A stretch of 64,000 bases of DNA from a bacterium (lineage in GTDB: Bacteria; Bacillota_I; Bacilli_A; Izemoplasmatales; UBA1188), in the NCBI GenBank assembly GCA_017541975.1, contig JAFXYB010000013.1, positions 1 to 64,000 on the forward strand, given 5' to 3'. Below are positions 56,137-64,000 of the stretch, piece after piece. The notes beneath the pieces were generated by a model. The model was given only the letters and a program-made list of their open reading frames with translations, was not told the DNA's origin and searched no databases. Position numbers and translations under genes: made by a program. Each line of letters opens with the position of its first letter. Within the stretch, counting starts at the first letter, position 1.

Positions 56137-57633
56137 ATGAAAGATTATCAAAAACTTAGAAGCGGAAGCGATGTAAGAGGAGTAGCTCTTGAAGGTATCG
56201 AAAACGAACATATTAATTTAACTGATGAGGCAGTCTATGATATAGTTAGAGCTTTTGTCTATTATTTATCTCTTAAGATGAATAAGAGCTCTTTTACTAT
56301 CGCTATTGGACATGATTCACGCCTTTCCGCTAAGAGAATCGAAGAAAAGGCTGTAGAAGCTTTAATTGATAGTGGAGTATATGTTAAAAGATGTCATCTT
56401 TCTACAACCCCTTCTATGTTTATGACCACAAAACTAATAAATACTGATGCAGCTATAGAAATAACCGCATCACATCTTCCATATAATAAGAATGGTTTAA
56501 AATTCTTTACTCCATCTGGTGGTCTTGAAGCATCTGACATTAAAGAGATCTTATCATATGCAGAAGAATCAAGACATATTAATGGTACTGGGCATAAAGA
56601 AGATTTGGATTTTATGTCTATCTATTCTAAGCATTTAGTAGATATTGTTAGAAATAAAACAAACGAAGAAAAACCTCTTAAAGGACTCAAGATTATAGTT
56701 GATGCCGGAAATGGTGCTGGTGGCTTCTATGCTAAGGATGTGCTTGAAGTATTAGGCGCAGATACTTCTGGATCTCAGTTTTTAGAACCAGATGGTCATT
56801 TCCCAAATCATATACCAAATCCTGAAAATAAAGATGCGATGGCATCAATATCAAATAGAGTTAAAGAAGTCAAAGCTGATTTTGGAATTATCTTTGATAC
56901 TGATGTTGATAGAGCGGGCGCTGTAGATGACCTTGGAGAAGAAATCAATAGAAACAGGCTTATCGCTTTAATATCAGCTATTTTACTCGAAGAAAAAACC
57001 GGTGGTATAATTGTCACAGATTCATTAACTTCTGATGGCTTAACTGAATTTATAAAAGAAAAAGGCGGAATACATCACCGCTTTAAAAGAGGATATAAGA
57101 ACGTTATCGATGAATCAATAAGACTCAATAACGAGGGAAACTATTCCCCTCTTGCGATTGAGACAAGCGGTCATGCAGCACTAAAGGAAAACTATTTCTT
57201 AGATGATGGTGCATATTTAATCACAAGATTATTAATTAAACTTGCTGAATTAAATAAAAAAGGATTAAAGTTAAGAAGCCTTGTAGAAGATTTAAAATCT
57301 CCACTTGAAGCAGTAGAGATTAGAATGAATTTCGATACATCTATCGATTTCACTTCTTATGGCTTAAATATACTAGAAGATTTAAAGACTTATGCTAAAG
57401 AAAATAATCTATCTCTTACACCAAACAATTATGAAGGTGTTAGAATAGATTTTGATAAAGATAGTGGAGATGGATGGTTACTACTTAGGATGAGCCTCCA
57501 TGATCCTATAATGCCACTAAACATTGAATCAAATGTTGAAGGGGGAGCTAGAATAATCGCCTCTAAGTTACTAGTTTTCCTAAAACAATATAATTTCTTA
57601 AATAAAACAAACTTAGAGAATTATCTAAAATAG
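56137..57633 (+). CDS. Phosphohexomutase (phosphomannomutase/phosphoglucomutase)
   Basis: The protein has 498 residues of the alpha-D-phosphohexomutase superfamily. The opening KLRSGSDVRG, the phosphoserine loop TASHLPYNKNGLKFF near 110, the metal loop FDTDVDRAG near 255 and the sugar loop ETSGHAALKEN near 343 are visible. The loop TASHLP differs from the usual TASHNP. The C-terminal phosphate domain is recognisable but diverged. It is likely to act on glucose or mannose phosphate. The ribosome site is AGGGTGG. Two membrane-protein genes follow closely and may share the transcript. Confidence 0.88.
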   Translation: MKDYQKLRSGSDVRGVALEGIENEHINLTDEAVYDIVRAFVYYLSLKMNKSSFTIAIGHDSRLSAKRIEEKAVEALIDSGVYVKRCHLSTTPSMFMTTKLINTDAAIEITASHLPYNKNGLKFFTPSGGLEASDIKEILSYAEESRHINGTGHKEDLDFMSIYSKHLVDIVRNKTNEEKPLKGLKIIVDAGNGAGGFYAKDVLEVLGADTSGSQFLEPDGHFPNHIPNPENKDAMASISNRVKEVKADFGIIFDTDVDRAGAVDDLGEEINRNRLIALISAILLEEKTGGIIVTDSLTSDGLTEFIKEKGGIHHRFKRGYKNVIDESIRLNNEGNYSPLAIETSGHAALKENYFLDDGAYLITRLLIKLAELNKKGLKLRSLVEDLKSPLEAVEIRMNFDTSIDFTSYGLNILEDLKTYAKENNLSLTPNNYEGVRIDFDKDSGDGWLLLRMSLHDPIMPLNIESNVEGGARIIASKLLVFLKQYNFLNKTNLENYLK

Positions 57634-57635
57634 TT

Positions 57636-58580
57636 ATGAGTTATAAAAAATGGTTATTCATTAGAATCTTAATACTCGTTCTTGTTGTGGCTGCACTAGT
57701 TAGTGGAGTCACAATTTATGCAGTACAAGAATCTAAGCTAAAAAAAGAATCAGATGAAAAAGCTAAAAAAATTGCTGAGATTCTTCAACCATTAAAAGAC
57801 GAAAGAAAAGCAATTGAAAATCAAATGGATCAAATAATCTCAGATTTTAAAACAGGGCAATATTCTGAGGGCACTATAATGTTTTTGGTCACAAATACAG
57901 ATTCAAGGCTATATACTGAAATCTATAGGTTATTAATTCAAAGTACTATTCCAGGTCTTATTGCGGTTGATGAAAACTTTCCAAACGAAAACTCTATTAC
58001 TGTTCAAGAACTAAGATCCTTAGAAAGCGCTAACTGGGATATAGTTATGAAAGGTGATAAGGACACTGATTTTGTTAAACTATCAAACGCAATCCAAGCG
58101 ATGAATTTAAAAAAACCACAAGCAATCTATTTTGAAAAAGATGCTTATGATGAATCTTTAAATGAAGCAATCCTAGATTTAAATATTCAAACAATAATTG
58201 CTTATGATACCATCATAAATATTGAAGGCATTGCTCATTCATATAAAGCATATGGATACAAAGAAATAGACTTTAAAGATTTCCTTGGTTCGTCGATAAA
58301 CGATAGTAATACAATAGCTATAACTGTTGGTTATAACAATTCTTATGAATTATATGATAATAGTGATTTCAGTAAAGTATTAACTCAAGTTGAAGGGAAT
58401 GTAACTTATGAATTAATCGCTGCTGGAAATATAACACTAGCTAATGCTAGATATGATTCAATAAATCAATCTATAGTTCAAAGAAAAAAAGAGATGCTTA
58501 TGGAACTTGATAGATTACAAGAAGAATATGATTTAGTTCAAAAAAGAATTGATGAAGAATCTAAAAAGATAGAGAGGTAG
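57636..58580 (+). CDS. Membrane-anchored protein with coiled-coil ends, unknown
   Basis: The protein has 314 residues. One helix (about 8-30) anchors it, then a charged coiled coil (about 33-70), a globular domain (about 75-280) and a final coiled coil. The middle part (TIMFLVTNTDSRLYTEIYRLL, then ELRSLESANWDIVMKG) is faintly like a polysaccharide deacetylase fold, but lacks a clear metal-binding His pair. It begins two bases after the phosphohexomutase. Possible role in envelope assembly, by context only. Confidence 0.65.
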   Translation: MSYKKWLFIRILILVLVVAALVSGVTIYAVQESKLKKESDEKAKKIAEILQPLKDERKAIENQMDQIISDFKTGQYSEGTIMFLVTNTDSRLYTEIYRLLIQSTIPGLIAVDENFPNENSITVQELRSLESANWDIVMKGDKDTDFVKLSNAIQAMNLKKPQAIYFEKDAYDESLNEAILDLNIQTIIAYDTIINIEGIAHSYKAYGYKEIDFKDFLGSSINDSNTIAITVGYNNSYELYDNSDFSKVLTQVEGNVTYELIAAGNITLANARYDSINQSIVQRKKEMLMELDRLQEEYDLVQKRIDEESKKIER

Positions 58581-58583
58581 AAT

Positions 58584-59048
58584 ATGAATTACGATTTTGA
58601 TTATGATAATAACGAACAAATGGAAGAAAAGATATTCAAAGAAAAAGTAAACGAGATGTCTACAAAAAACAAGAAAATAGTTAAACTTGTTTTTGGAATT
58701 TTATCAGTAGTATACTTTTTCGTAGGTGTAGCTCTTCTTGCTGTTGGAATAATAATTGATTTAGTTCCTCTTATGATTCCAGGATTTGTACTCTTTTTCT
58801 GTAGTGTATTAATGATTCTTTTGATGATAATAATCACAAATGCTCAAGATAGAATTAAAAATATGTCTTATAAAGAATATGAAGATAAATATATAAAGAA
58901 ATCGACTATTTATCGAAATGATTTATATAGTAATGGAACTAACTCATATTATAACGCTTATCAAAATACACAGATTGAAGTACTAAAGAAAAGAGTTGAA
59001 AACCTAGAAGAAGAATTAAATAAAATTAAAAACGAAAGAAGATACTAA
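58584..59048 (+). CDS. Small two-helix membrane protein with terminal coiled coil, unknown
   Basis: The protein has 154 residues: an acidic N-terminus, two membrane helices (about 30-55 and 60-85), a Tyr/Asn-rich middle and a heptad-type C-terminus (QIEVLKKRVENLEEELNKI). GAGAGG precedes the ATG. It lies three bases after the anchored protein gene. Both have coiled coils and may interact. No family recognised. Confidence 0.65.
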   Translation: MNYDFDYDNNEQMEEKIFKEKVNEMSTKNKKIVKLVFGILSVVYFFVGVALLAVGIIIDLVPLMIPGFVLFFCSVLMILLMIIITNAQDRIKNMSYKEYEDKYIKKSTIYRNDLYSNGTNSYYNAYQNTQIEVLKKRVENLEEELNKIKNERRY

Positions 59049-59138
59049 ATTAACTATCAAAAAGTGTTGTTAATTAAAGAATATAATAGTATAATAAAAA
59101 TGGTCTAAGGGGAACAATTTTTTATAACGGAGTTTTTT

Positions 59139-60545
59139 ATGTGTGGAAAATCATTTTTAGGAGATGATTATTTATTATCGTCATCTTTAGCCAAGAAATT
59201 GTATAACGACTATGCCAAAGACTTACCAATAATCGATTATCATTGTCATCTTTCCGCAAAGGATATTTTCGAAAACAAACCAATCGAAAATATCACAAAG
59301 TGCATGCTGTTTGATGATGGAAAAGGCGATCACTACAAATGGAGAGCAATGAGATTCGATGGTGTTAATGAAGATTACATCACAGGTGATAAGGATAACT
59401 ATCAAAAGTTTTCAAAGTGGGCAGAAACACTCCCACATCTTATTGGTAATCCTTTATATCTTTGGACTCATATGGAGTTATTTAAATACTTTGGTGTAAC
59501 CAAAGAATTAAACCCAAATACATGCAAAGAAATATATGATAAAACAAACGAAATACTAAAAACACTTACTCCAAGAAAAATTATTGAAATGAGCAATGTA
59601 CGTTGTCTTTGCACTACAGATGACCCTATAGATAGTTTAGAATATCATAAAAAACTTAAAGATATATCATATGATGTTAAAGTTCTCCCGGCATTTAGAC
59701 CTGATAAAGCAATAAAAATCAATTGTAAAGGTTATAATGAATGGATAGATAAACTATCTGAAGTTACTGAAAGGTCAATAAATAATATTAAAGATTTTGA
59801 AGAAGCAATGCTTTCAAGAATTGAATTCTTCAATAATCTTGGTGCTAAAGTATCAGACCACTCAGTTGAAGACTTTATATATGAATCATACACAATAGAA
59901 GAAATAGATGAAATCTTCAAAAAGAAGAGATCAAAAGAAAGATTAACAACTGATGAAATTAATAAATATAAAACATATATTTTAGTATTTTTAGGTAGAG
60001 CGTATCATAAGTACAATTGGGCTCAACAATATCATATGGGAGCTATGAGAAATAACTCTACAAAGATGTATGAAAAACTAGGTCCAGATTCTGGTTTTGA
60101 TTCAGTTGGTAAAATATGTATCAAATCACTATCAAGATTATTTGATACATTAGATTATACAAATGAACTTCCTAAAACAATCCTCTATTCATTAGATTCA
60201 AATGACAACATAGGTTTAATTACCTTAATGGGTTCATTTGGTGATGAAATTAGAGGTAAAATGCAACTTGGTTCTGCCTGGTGGTTTAATGACCATAAGG
60301 ATGGCATTAGAAAACATCTTGCAGATTTATGTTCATGTGGTGTTCTTCCAAACTTTATCGGTATGCTTACCGATTCAAGAAGTTTCTTATCTTATGTTAG
60401 ATTTGATTATTTTAGAAGAATACTATCAAGTTTCATTGCGGAAATAGTAAATAATCACGAATATCCTTTAAACGAAGAATACATTAAAAAGATTATTGAA
60501 GATATTTCCTATAATAACGCTAAAGAATATTTTGGATTTGAATAA
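59139..60545 (+). CDS. uxaC: Glucuronate (uronate) isomerase
   Basis: The enzyme converts D-glucuronate to fructuronate or galacturonate to tagaturonate. It has 468 residues, the family norm. IDYHCHLSAKDIFENKP near 31 is the metal-binding opening. CTTDDP near 163, FRPDKA near 187 and MLTDSRSFLSYVRFDYFRR near 409 are characteristic. ACGGAG lies upstream of the ATG. No other hexuronate genes are in the window. It suits an organism using pectin or host glycans. Confidence 0.95.
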   Translation: MCGKSFLGDDYLLSSSLAKKLYNDYAKDLPIIDYHCHLSAKDIFENKPIENITKCMLFDDGKGDHYKWRAMRFDGVNEDYITGDKDNYQKFSKWAETLPHLIGNPLYLWTHMELFKYFGVTKELNPNTCKEIYDKTNEILKTLTPRKIIEMSNVRCLCTTDDPIDSLEYHKKLKDISYDVKVLPAFRPDKAIKINCKGYNEWIDKLSEVTERSINNIKDFEEAMLSRIEFFNNLGAKVSDHSVEDFIYESYTIEEIDEIFKKKRSKERLTTDEINKYKTYILVFLGRAYHKYNWAQQYHMGAMRNNSTKMYEKLGPDSGFDSVGKICIKSLSRLFDTLDYTNELPKTILYSLDSNDNIGLITLMGSFGDEIRGKMQLGSAWWFNDHKDGIRKHLADLCSCGVLPNFIGMLTDSRSFLSYVRFDYFRRILSSFIAEIVNNHEYPLNEEYIKKIIEDISYNNAKEYFGFE

Positions 60546-60560
60546 TAATAAATATTAAAC

Positions 60561-60584
60561 AAAAGAAGCCTTTTGGCTTTTTTT
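60561..60584 (+). terminator. Terminator of uxaC
   Basis: AAGCC and GGCTT are flanked by A- and T-runs with a T4 loop. Confidence 0.7.
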
Positions 60585-60669
60585 GTTTATGATGTTTTAA
60601 AGATGAAATATTGTGTTTTAACACAATTAATAGTAAAATTATTAAGTAAAATATCTTAAGGAGAAGAAT

Positions 60670-61224
60670 ATGAGAAAAGATTTTGGTGCAAAAACTTTTT
60701 TCTTTCCACTGCCAGTTTTAATTATTGGAACATATGATAAAGATGGTGTTCCTAACGCAATGAACGCTGCTTGGGGTGGAATAAGAGATTATAATAAGAT
60801 AGAAATCAATCTAGCTGAACACAAAACCACAGAAAACCTAAGAATAAATAAAGCATTAACTGTTGCTTTCGCAGATAAAGATCATGTGGCTGAGAGCGAT
60901 TATGTGGGAATAGTATCAGGAAGTAAAGTTCTAAATAAACTTGAAAAAGCTGGTTTAACAGTCACAAAATCTAAATACGTTAACGCTCCACTCATAAATG
61001 AATATCCTATTTCATTAGAATGTGAAGTTGAAAGTATATCAGAAGATTTATGTGTAGTAGCTAAAATAATCAATGTTACCGCAGACGAAAAAGTCCTCGA
61101 TGAAAAAGGAAATATCGATATTAAGAAAGCCCATATTATTACATTTGACCCAGCACTTAATAGATATATTGAACTTGGTGATGTTGCAGGTCAAGCATTT
61201 AAAGACGGACTTAAAATTAAGTAG
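60670..61224 (+). CDS. Flavin reductase family protein (flavoredoxin-like)
   Basis: The protein has 184 residues with an FMN-binding split barrel. FFPLPVLIIGTYDKDGVPNAMNAAWGG at 11-37 is the flavin-binding opening typical of flavoredoxin-type proteins, with SGSKVLNKLEKAGL and FDPALNRYIELG following. It probably moves electrons or reduces flavin; the partner is unknown. AAGGAG precedes the ATG. The cyclophilin genes follow after nine bases and may be cotranscribed. Confidence 0.88.
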   Translation: MRKDFGAKTFFFPLPVLIIGTYDKDGVPNAMNAAWGGIRDYNKIEINLAEHKTTENLRINKALTVAFADKDHVAESDYVGIVSGSKVLNKLEKAGLTVTKSKYVNAPLINEYPISLECEVESISEDLCVVAKIINVTADEKVLDEKGNIDIKKAHIITFDPALNRYIELGDVAGQAFKDGLKIK

Positions 61225-61233
61225 AGGTAGCAT

Positions 61234-61941
61234 ATGAAAAAAGTAATTTTATCATTAATGTTAGTAATATGTAGTTTATTTATTGTTGGTTGTTCTAGTG
61301 AGGATACAACTACATATGCTGGAAGACCTACAAAGCCAAAAACCACAGCTCTTACATTTGAACCAGAAGAAAAACCACAAGTTGAAATTAAATTATCAAA
61401 TGGAAAATCTATCAAGGTAGAATTGTATCCTGATGTAGCTCCAATATCTGTAAGAAACTTTATAACTCTTGCGGAAAGTGGCTTTTATGATGGATTGGTA
61501 TTCCATAGAGTAATAGCGAACTTTATGATTCAAACTGGTGGTTATGAATACACTGGTCATGGTACATCAAACAAGAAGATGGTAGAAAAAGATGCTGAAA
61601 CAATCGTTGGTGAATTCTCTCTTAATGGTTATACAAATGACATTAAACACGTTCCTGGTGTCATCTCTATGGCAAGAGCCACTGCTTATAATAGTGGATC
61701 AAGTCAATTCTTCATCTGCGTTGCTGATTATCCAAGTCTAGATGGCAGTTATGCTGCCTTTGGTAAGACAATTGATCAAGAATCTTTGGATAACGCTATT
61801 GAAATATCTAAAATAGCGACATACGGAGATAAGGGAGTGACAATAAAGACAACATCGAATGGAGTAACCGCCAATCAAACATTTAAAGATTTCCCGATTG
61901 AGCCAATCTATATTGTTTCAGTAAGAAGAATTGATAAATAA
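61234..61941 (+). CDS. Cyclophilin-type peptidyl-prolyl isomerase, lipoprotein
   Basis: The protein has 235 residues, lipobox IVGC (Cys20), a short Thr/Lys-rich linker and a cyclophilin domain (about 47-235). FHRVIANFMIQTGG near 90 holds the catalytic Arg, Phe, Met and Gln. SMARA and SSQFFICVAD follow, then AAFGKTID where human CypA has the Trp-His region. It acts outside the cell on secreted proteins. It is the first of three tandem copies. Confidence 0.92.
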   Translation: MKKVILSLMLVICSLFIVGCSSEDTTTYAGRPTKPKTTALTFEPEEKPQVEIKLSNGKSIKVELYPDVAPISVRNFITLAESGFYDGLVFHRVIANFMIQTGGYEYTGHGTSNKKMVEKDAETIVGEFSLNGYTNDIKHVPGVISMARATAYNSGSSQFFICVADYPSLDGSYAAFGKTIDQESLDNAIEISKIATYGDKGVTIKTTSNGVTANQTFKDFPIEPIYIVSVRRIDK

Positions 61942-61948
61942 TTTTGTT

Positions 61949-61974
61949 AAAAGAAGTATTTTTACTTCTTTTTT
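61949..61974 (+). terminator. Terminator between the first and second cyclophilin genes
   Basis: AAAAGAAGTA and TACTTCTTTT pair over 10 bp with a T4 loop, then more T. The second copy is therefore transcribed separately, using a TATAAT-like element near 61987. Confidence 0.8.
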
Positions 61975-62019
61975 CATATTTAATTGTATAATTAAATCAT
62001 AGTATTTGAGGAGCCACCC

Positions 62020-62640
62020 ATGTTTAAGAAAATTTTAATAATTATATTATCTGTTTTATTTATAGCTACGACTTCCAGTTGTAAACCAAAAGAAGAAAAT
62101 AATAATCCTAAAGTAGTATTAAATATATCAAATGGTAAACAAATAAAAATTGAACTATATCCAGATATTGCACCTGTCACAGTAGAAAACTTTTTAAGTC
62201 TTGTGGATGAGGGATTCTACACAAACGCATTCTTCCATAGAATTATTGATGGATTTATGATTCAAACCGGTGGGTATTCTATTGAAGATTATGAAAATGG
62301 CCAGAAGATGATTGTCCAAAAATATGGACTTCCAACTATTACTGGTGAATTTACAAACAATGGCCATGAAAACAACCTAAAACACACAGCTGGTGTAATC
62401 TCAATGGCTAGATCTGATGATTATGATAATGCATCTACTCAATTCTTTATTTGTGTGGCTGATGCGCCACATTTAGATGGCAATTATGCAGCATTTGGTA
62501 TGGCAATGGATGAAGAATCTATTAATAACGCTATTGAAATTGGCAAAGTAGAAGTAGTCGCAAGATATGTTGGAAGTGCATATTTTGAAGCTATTCCAGT
62601 TGAACCAATCTATATTACTAGTATTGAAAGAATAAAATAA
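62020..62640 (+). CDS. Cyclophilin-type peptidyl-prolyl isomerase, probable lipoprotein
   Basis: The protein has 206 residues with a hydrophobic leader and Cys21 in a weak lipobox (TSSC, without Leu at -3). The cyclophilin domain is complete: FFHRIIDGFMIQTGG near 71, SMARSD, TQFFICVAD and AAFGMAMD. The metal- or substrate-facing residues differ somewhat from the neighbours, which suggests divergence after duplication. TGAGGAG precedes the ATG. The next gene follows after 11 bases. Confidence 0.9.
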   Translation: MFKKILIIILSVLFIATTSSCKPKEENNNPKVVLNISNGKQIKIELYPDIAPVTVENFLSLVDEGFYTNAFFHRIIDGFMIQTGGYSIEDYENGQKMIVQKYGLPTITGEFTNNGHENNLKHTAGVISMARSDDYDNASTQFFICVADAPHLDGNYAAFGMAMDEESINNAIEIGKVEVVARYVGSAYFEAIPVEPIYITSIERIK

Positions 62641-62651
62641 AGGAGTATCCT

Positions 62652-63176
62652 ATGGAAAATAAAGAAAACCCAAAAGTTGAAATAGTATTAATGTCTGGTA
62701 AGAGAATTAGACTAGAGTTATACCCAGATGTTGCGCCTATTACAGTAGCGAACTTTCTAAAGCTTGTAGATAATAACTTTTATAATGGCACAATATTTCA
62801 TAGAGTAATAGCCAACTTTATGATTCAAACTGGTGGCTATTTCGCAAGAGAAGCTACTATGTATGAAAAAGATGCTGATGAGATTAAAGGTGAATTTAGT
62901 AGTAATGGTGTTAAAAATGATATTAAACACGTTCCTGGTGTTATCTCAATGGCTAGAACATATATCAAGGATAGTGCATCAAGCCAATTCTTCATCTGTG
63001 TAGCTGACTGTCCACATCTAGATGGAGAATATGCAGCCTTTGGTAAAACAATCGATGATGAATCTCTTCAAAATGCAATAGATATTTCAAATGTTCGCAC
63101 TGGAACGCTTTCAAGAGGATTTGAAGATTTTCCATTTACACCTATTATAGTTAAAACAATAAAGAGAATAAAATGA
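62652..63176 (+). CDS. Cyclophilin-type peptidyl-prolyl isomerase, cytosolic
   Basis: The protein has 174 residues and no signal sequence. It opens directly in the domain (VEIVLMSGKRIRLELYPDVAP). FHRVIANFMIQTGG near 51, SMARTY, SSQFFICVAD and AAFGKTID are intact. The domain is closer to the first copy (61234) than to the second. AAAGGAG precedes the ATG. The stop overlaps the start of the U32 gene (ATGA). Confidence 0.93.
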   Translation: MENKENPKVEIVLMSGKRIRLELYPDVAPITVANFLKLVDNNFYNGTIFHRVIANFMIQTGGYFAREATMYEKDADEIKGEFSSNGVKNDIKHVPGVISMARTYIKDSASSQFFICVADCPHLDGEYAAFGKTIDDESLQNAIDISNVRTGTLSRGFEDFPFTPIIVKTIKRIK

Positions 63177-64000
63177 CCGAAATATTAGCTCCTGTTGGAT
63201 CTATTAAAGCTTTTTATGCAGCGATTAATGCTGGCTGTGATGCAATATATCTAGCTGGCGAAGCATATGGAGCAAGAAAAGCGATAGATAAATTCAGTGT
63301 ATCAGAAATCAAAGATATTATAAAAATAGCGCATAAATATAATGTTAAAGTATATGTAACAGTTAATACGCTAATTTTTGATGATGAGATAGAAGAACTA
63401 TTAAAATACACTGATGAATTATATCTTTTTGGAGTTGATGCCTTTTTAATTCAAGATTTGGGTCTTTTAAATATCTTCAGTAAAAGATATAAAGATTTAG
63501 AACTTCATATATCCACTCAAGCTAATGTAAAAACCATAGAAGAAGTTAAATTCTATGAATCTATTCCAAATGTAAGGAGAATAGTTCTCGCAAGAGAGAC
63601 TGATTTTAATACAATCAAGATGATAAAAGAAAGCACTTCACTTGAGATTGAAGTCTTTGTGCATGGAGCAATATGCATGTGCTATTCAGGAAATTGCTTA
63701 TTTAGTTCCCTTTTATTTTCAAGAAGCGGAAACCGTGGTGAATGCGCACAGCCATGTAGATTAAGTTATTCATTAGTAGAGGATGATAAGGTTATTAGCG
63801 AAAATAAATATCTATTATCACCTAAAGAATTAAATACCATTAATTATGTAGAAAAGCTAATAGAAATAGGTATTGATTCATTAAAGATTGAAGGAAGAAT
63901 TAAAAGTCCAGAATACGTTTACTATACAACCAAGTTATATAAAGAAAAGGTATTAAACCCATCAAAGCAAATTAAAGACATAGAAATCGAGAATCTTAAA
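63173..64000 (+). CDS. U32-family peptidase-like protein, 3' end outside the window
   Basis: The frame is open for 276 codons to the window edge. It begins TEILAPVGSIKAFYAAINAGCDAIYLAGEAYGARK, the usual U32 opening. EVFVHGAICMCYSGNC and SGNRGECAQPCR, the Cys-rich signature, appear near residues 160-195. Relatives act with iron-sulfur clusters in tRNA or rRNA uridine/cytidine hydroxylation (TrhP, RlhA) in place of proteolysis. Which branch this is cannot be told from the part seen. It is translationally coupled to the cytosolic cyclophilin. Confidence 0.9.
   Translation, partial: MTEILAPVGSIKAFYAAINAGCDAIYLAGEAYGARKAIDKFSVSEIKDIIKIAHKYNVKVYVTVNTLIFDDEIEELLKYTDELYLFGVDAFLIQDLGLLNIFSKRYKDLELHISTQANVKTIEEVKFYESIPNVRRIVLARETDFNTIKMIKESTSLEIEVFVHGAICMCYSGNCLFSSLLFSRSGNRGECAQPCRLSYSLVEDDKVISENKYLLSPKELNTINYVEKLIEIGIDSLKIEGRIKSPEYVYYTTKLYKEKVLNPSKQIKDIEIENLK

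Noticed and set aside
1-64000. tRNA or rRNA genes, insertion sequences or prophage in the window
   Set aside because: No tRNA cloverleaf with a GTTCGA-type T-loop, rRNA signature, transposase, integrase or phage structural gene was recognised by eye. A tRNA scan would settle the RNA part.

Overview
The window is low-GC DNA of a Gram-positive-type (Firmicutes/Bacilli) bacterium. UGA is used as a stop codon and Trp is UGG, so this is not a mycoplasma-type code. Lgt, many lipobox lipoproteins, HrcA/CIRCE control, a K+-type membrane pyrophosphatase and an RpoB cluster I with Asn at the E. coli H526 position all point to an uncultured-type Bacilli lineage near the Mollicutes, Acholeplasmatales or Erysipelotrichales. 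That placement is inference; no phylogeny was run.

Layout. 1-5.3 kb: a possible minus-strand small transcript, the ion-pumping pyrophosphatase hppA, a Cthe_2159-like carbohydrate-binding lipoprotein and soluble pyrophosphatase ppa. 5.4-13.6 kb: lgt with a CPBP-like protein, an ABC exporter with DUF362, an RsgI-like lipoprotein, and a coupled pair of a radical SAM/SPASM-like enzyme and a membrane protein with a (Cys-Ala)6 cytosolic tail. 13.6-16.9 kb: frameshifted recN and a MATE transporter. 17-21.3 kb: nagB-glmM-GlmU-like amino-sugar operon, a membrane protein and an aldo/keto reductase. 21.3-26.8 kb: rplS, CIRCE-hsp20, a P-loop kinase, a ComK-like gene, pgk/XRE-cupin/tpiA, and rpsD with a long leader. 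27-32 kb: a lipoprotein, thiI, then an accessory cluster of two membrane-anchored XRE regulators, a secreted matrixin-like protease and an anchored protein. 32.1-50.6 kb: rplM-rpsI, rpoB-rpoC and rpsL-rpsG-fusA-tuf, interrupted at 33.2-38.1 kb by an esterase plus BspA-type LRR lipoprotein module. A second copy of that module lies at 51.8-54.4 kb. 54.5-64 kb: gpmI, a phosphohexomutase, two unknown membrane proteins, uxaC, a flavin reductase, three tandem cyclophilins and a U32 peptidase running off the edge.

How the genes work together. Glycolysis (pgk, tpiA, gpmI), amino-sugar and uronate handling (nagB, glmM, uxaC) and surface polysaccharide or glycan contact (Cthe_2159-like protein, esterases, LRR lipoproteins) suggest a fermentative, host- or particle-associated cell. 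Most housekeeping genes have clear sigma-A promoters and intrinsic terminators. Two genes look leaderless, with identical geometry.

The strongest candidate for an undescribed system is the radical SAM enzyme plus (CA)6-tailed membrane protein at 11.2-13.6 kb. Next are the membrane-XRE/matrixin cluster (29.3-32.1 kb) and the duplicated esterase/LRR modules, one of which is bracketed by a perfect 37-bp direct repeat that includes a terminator.
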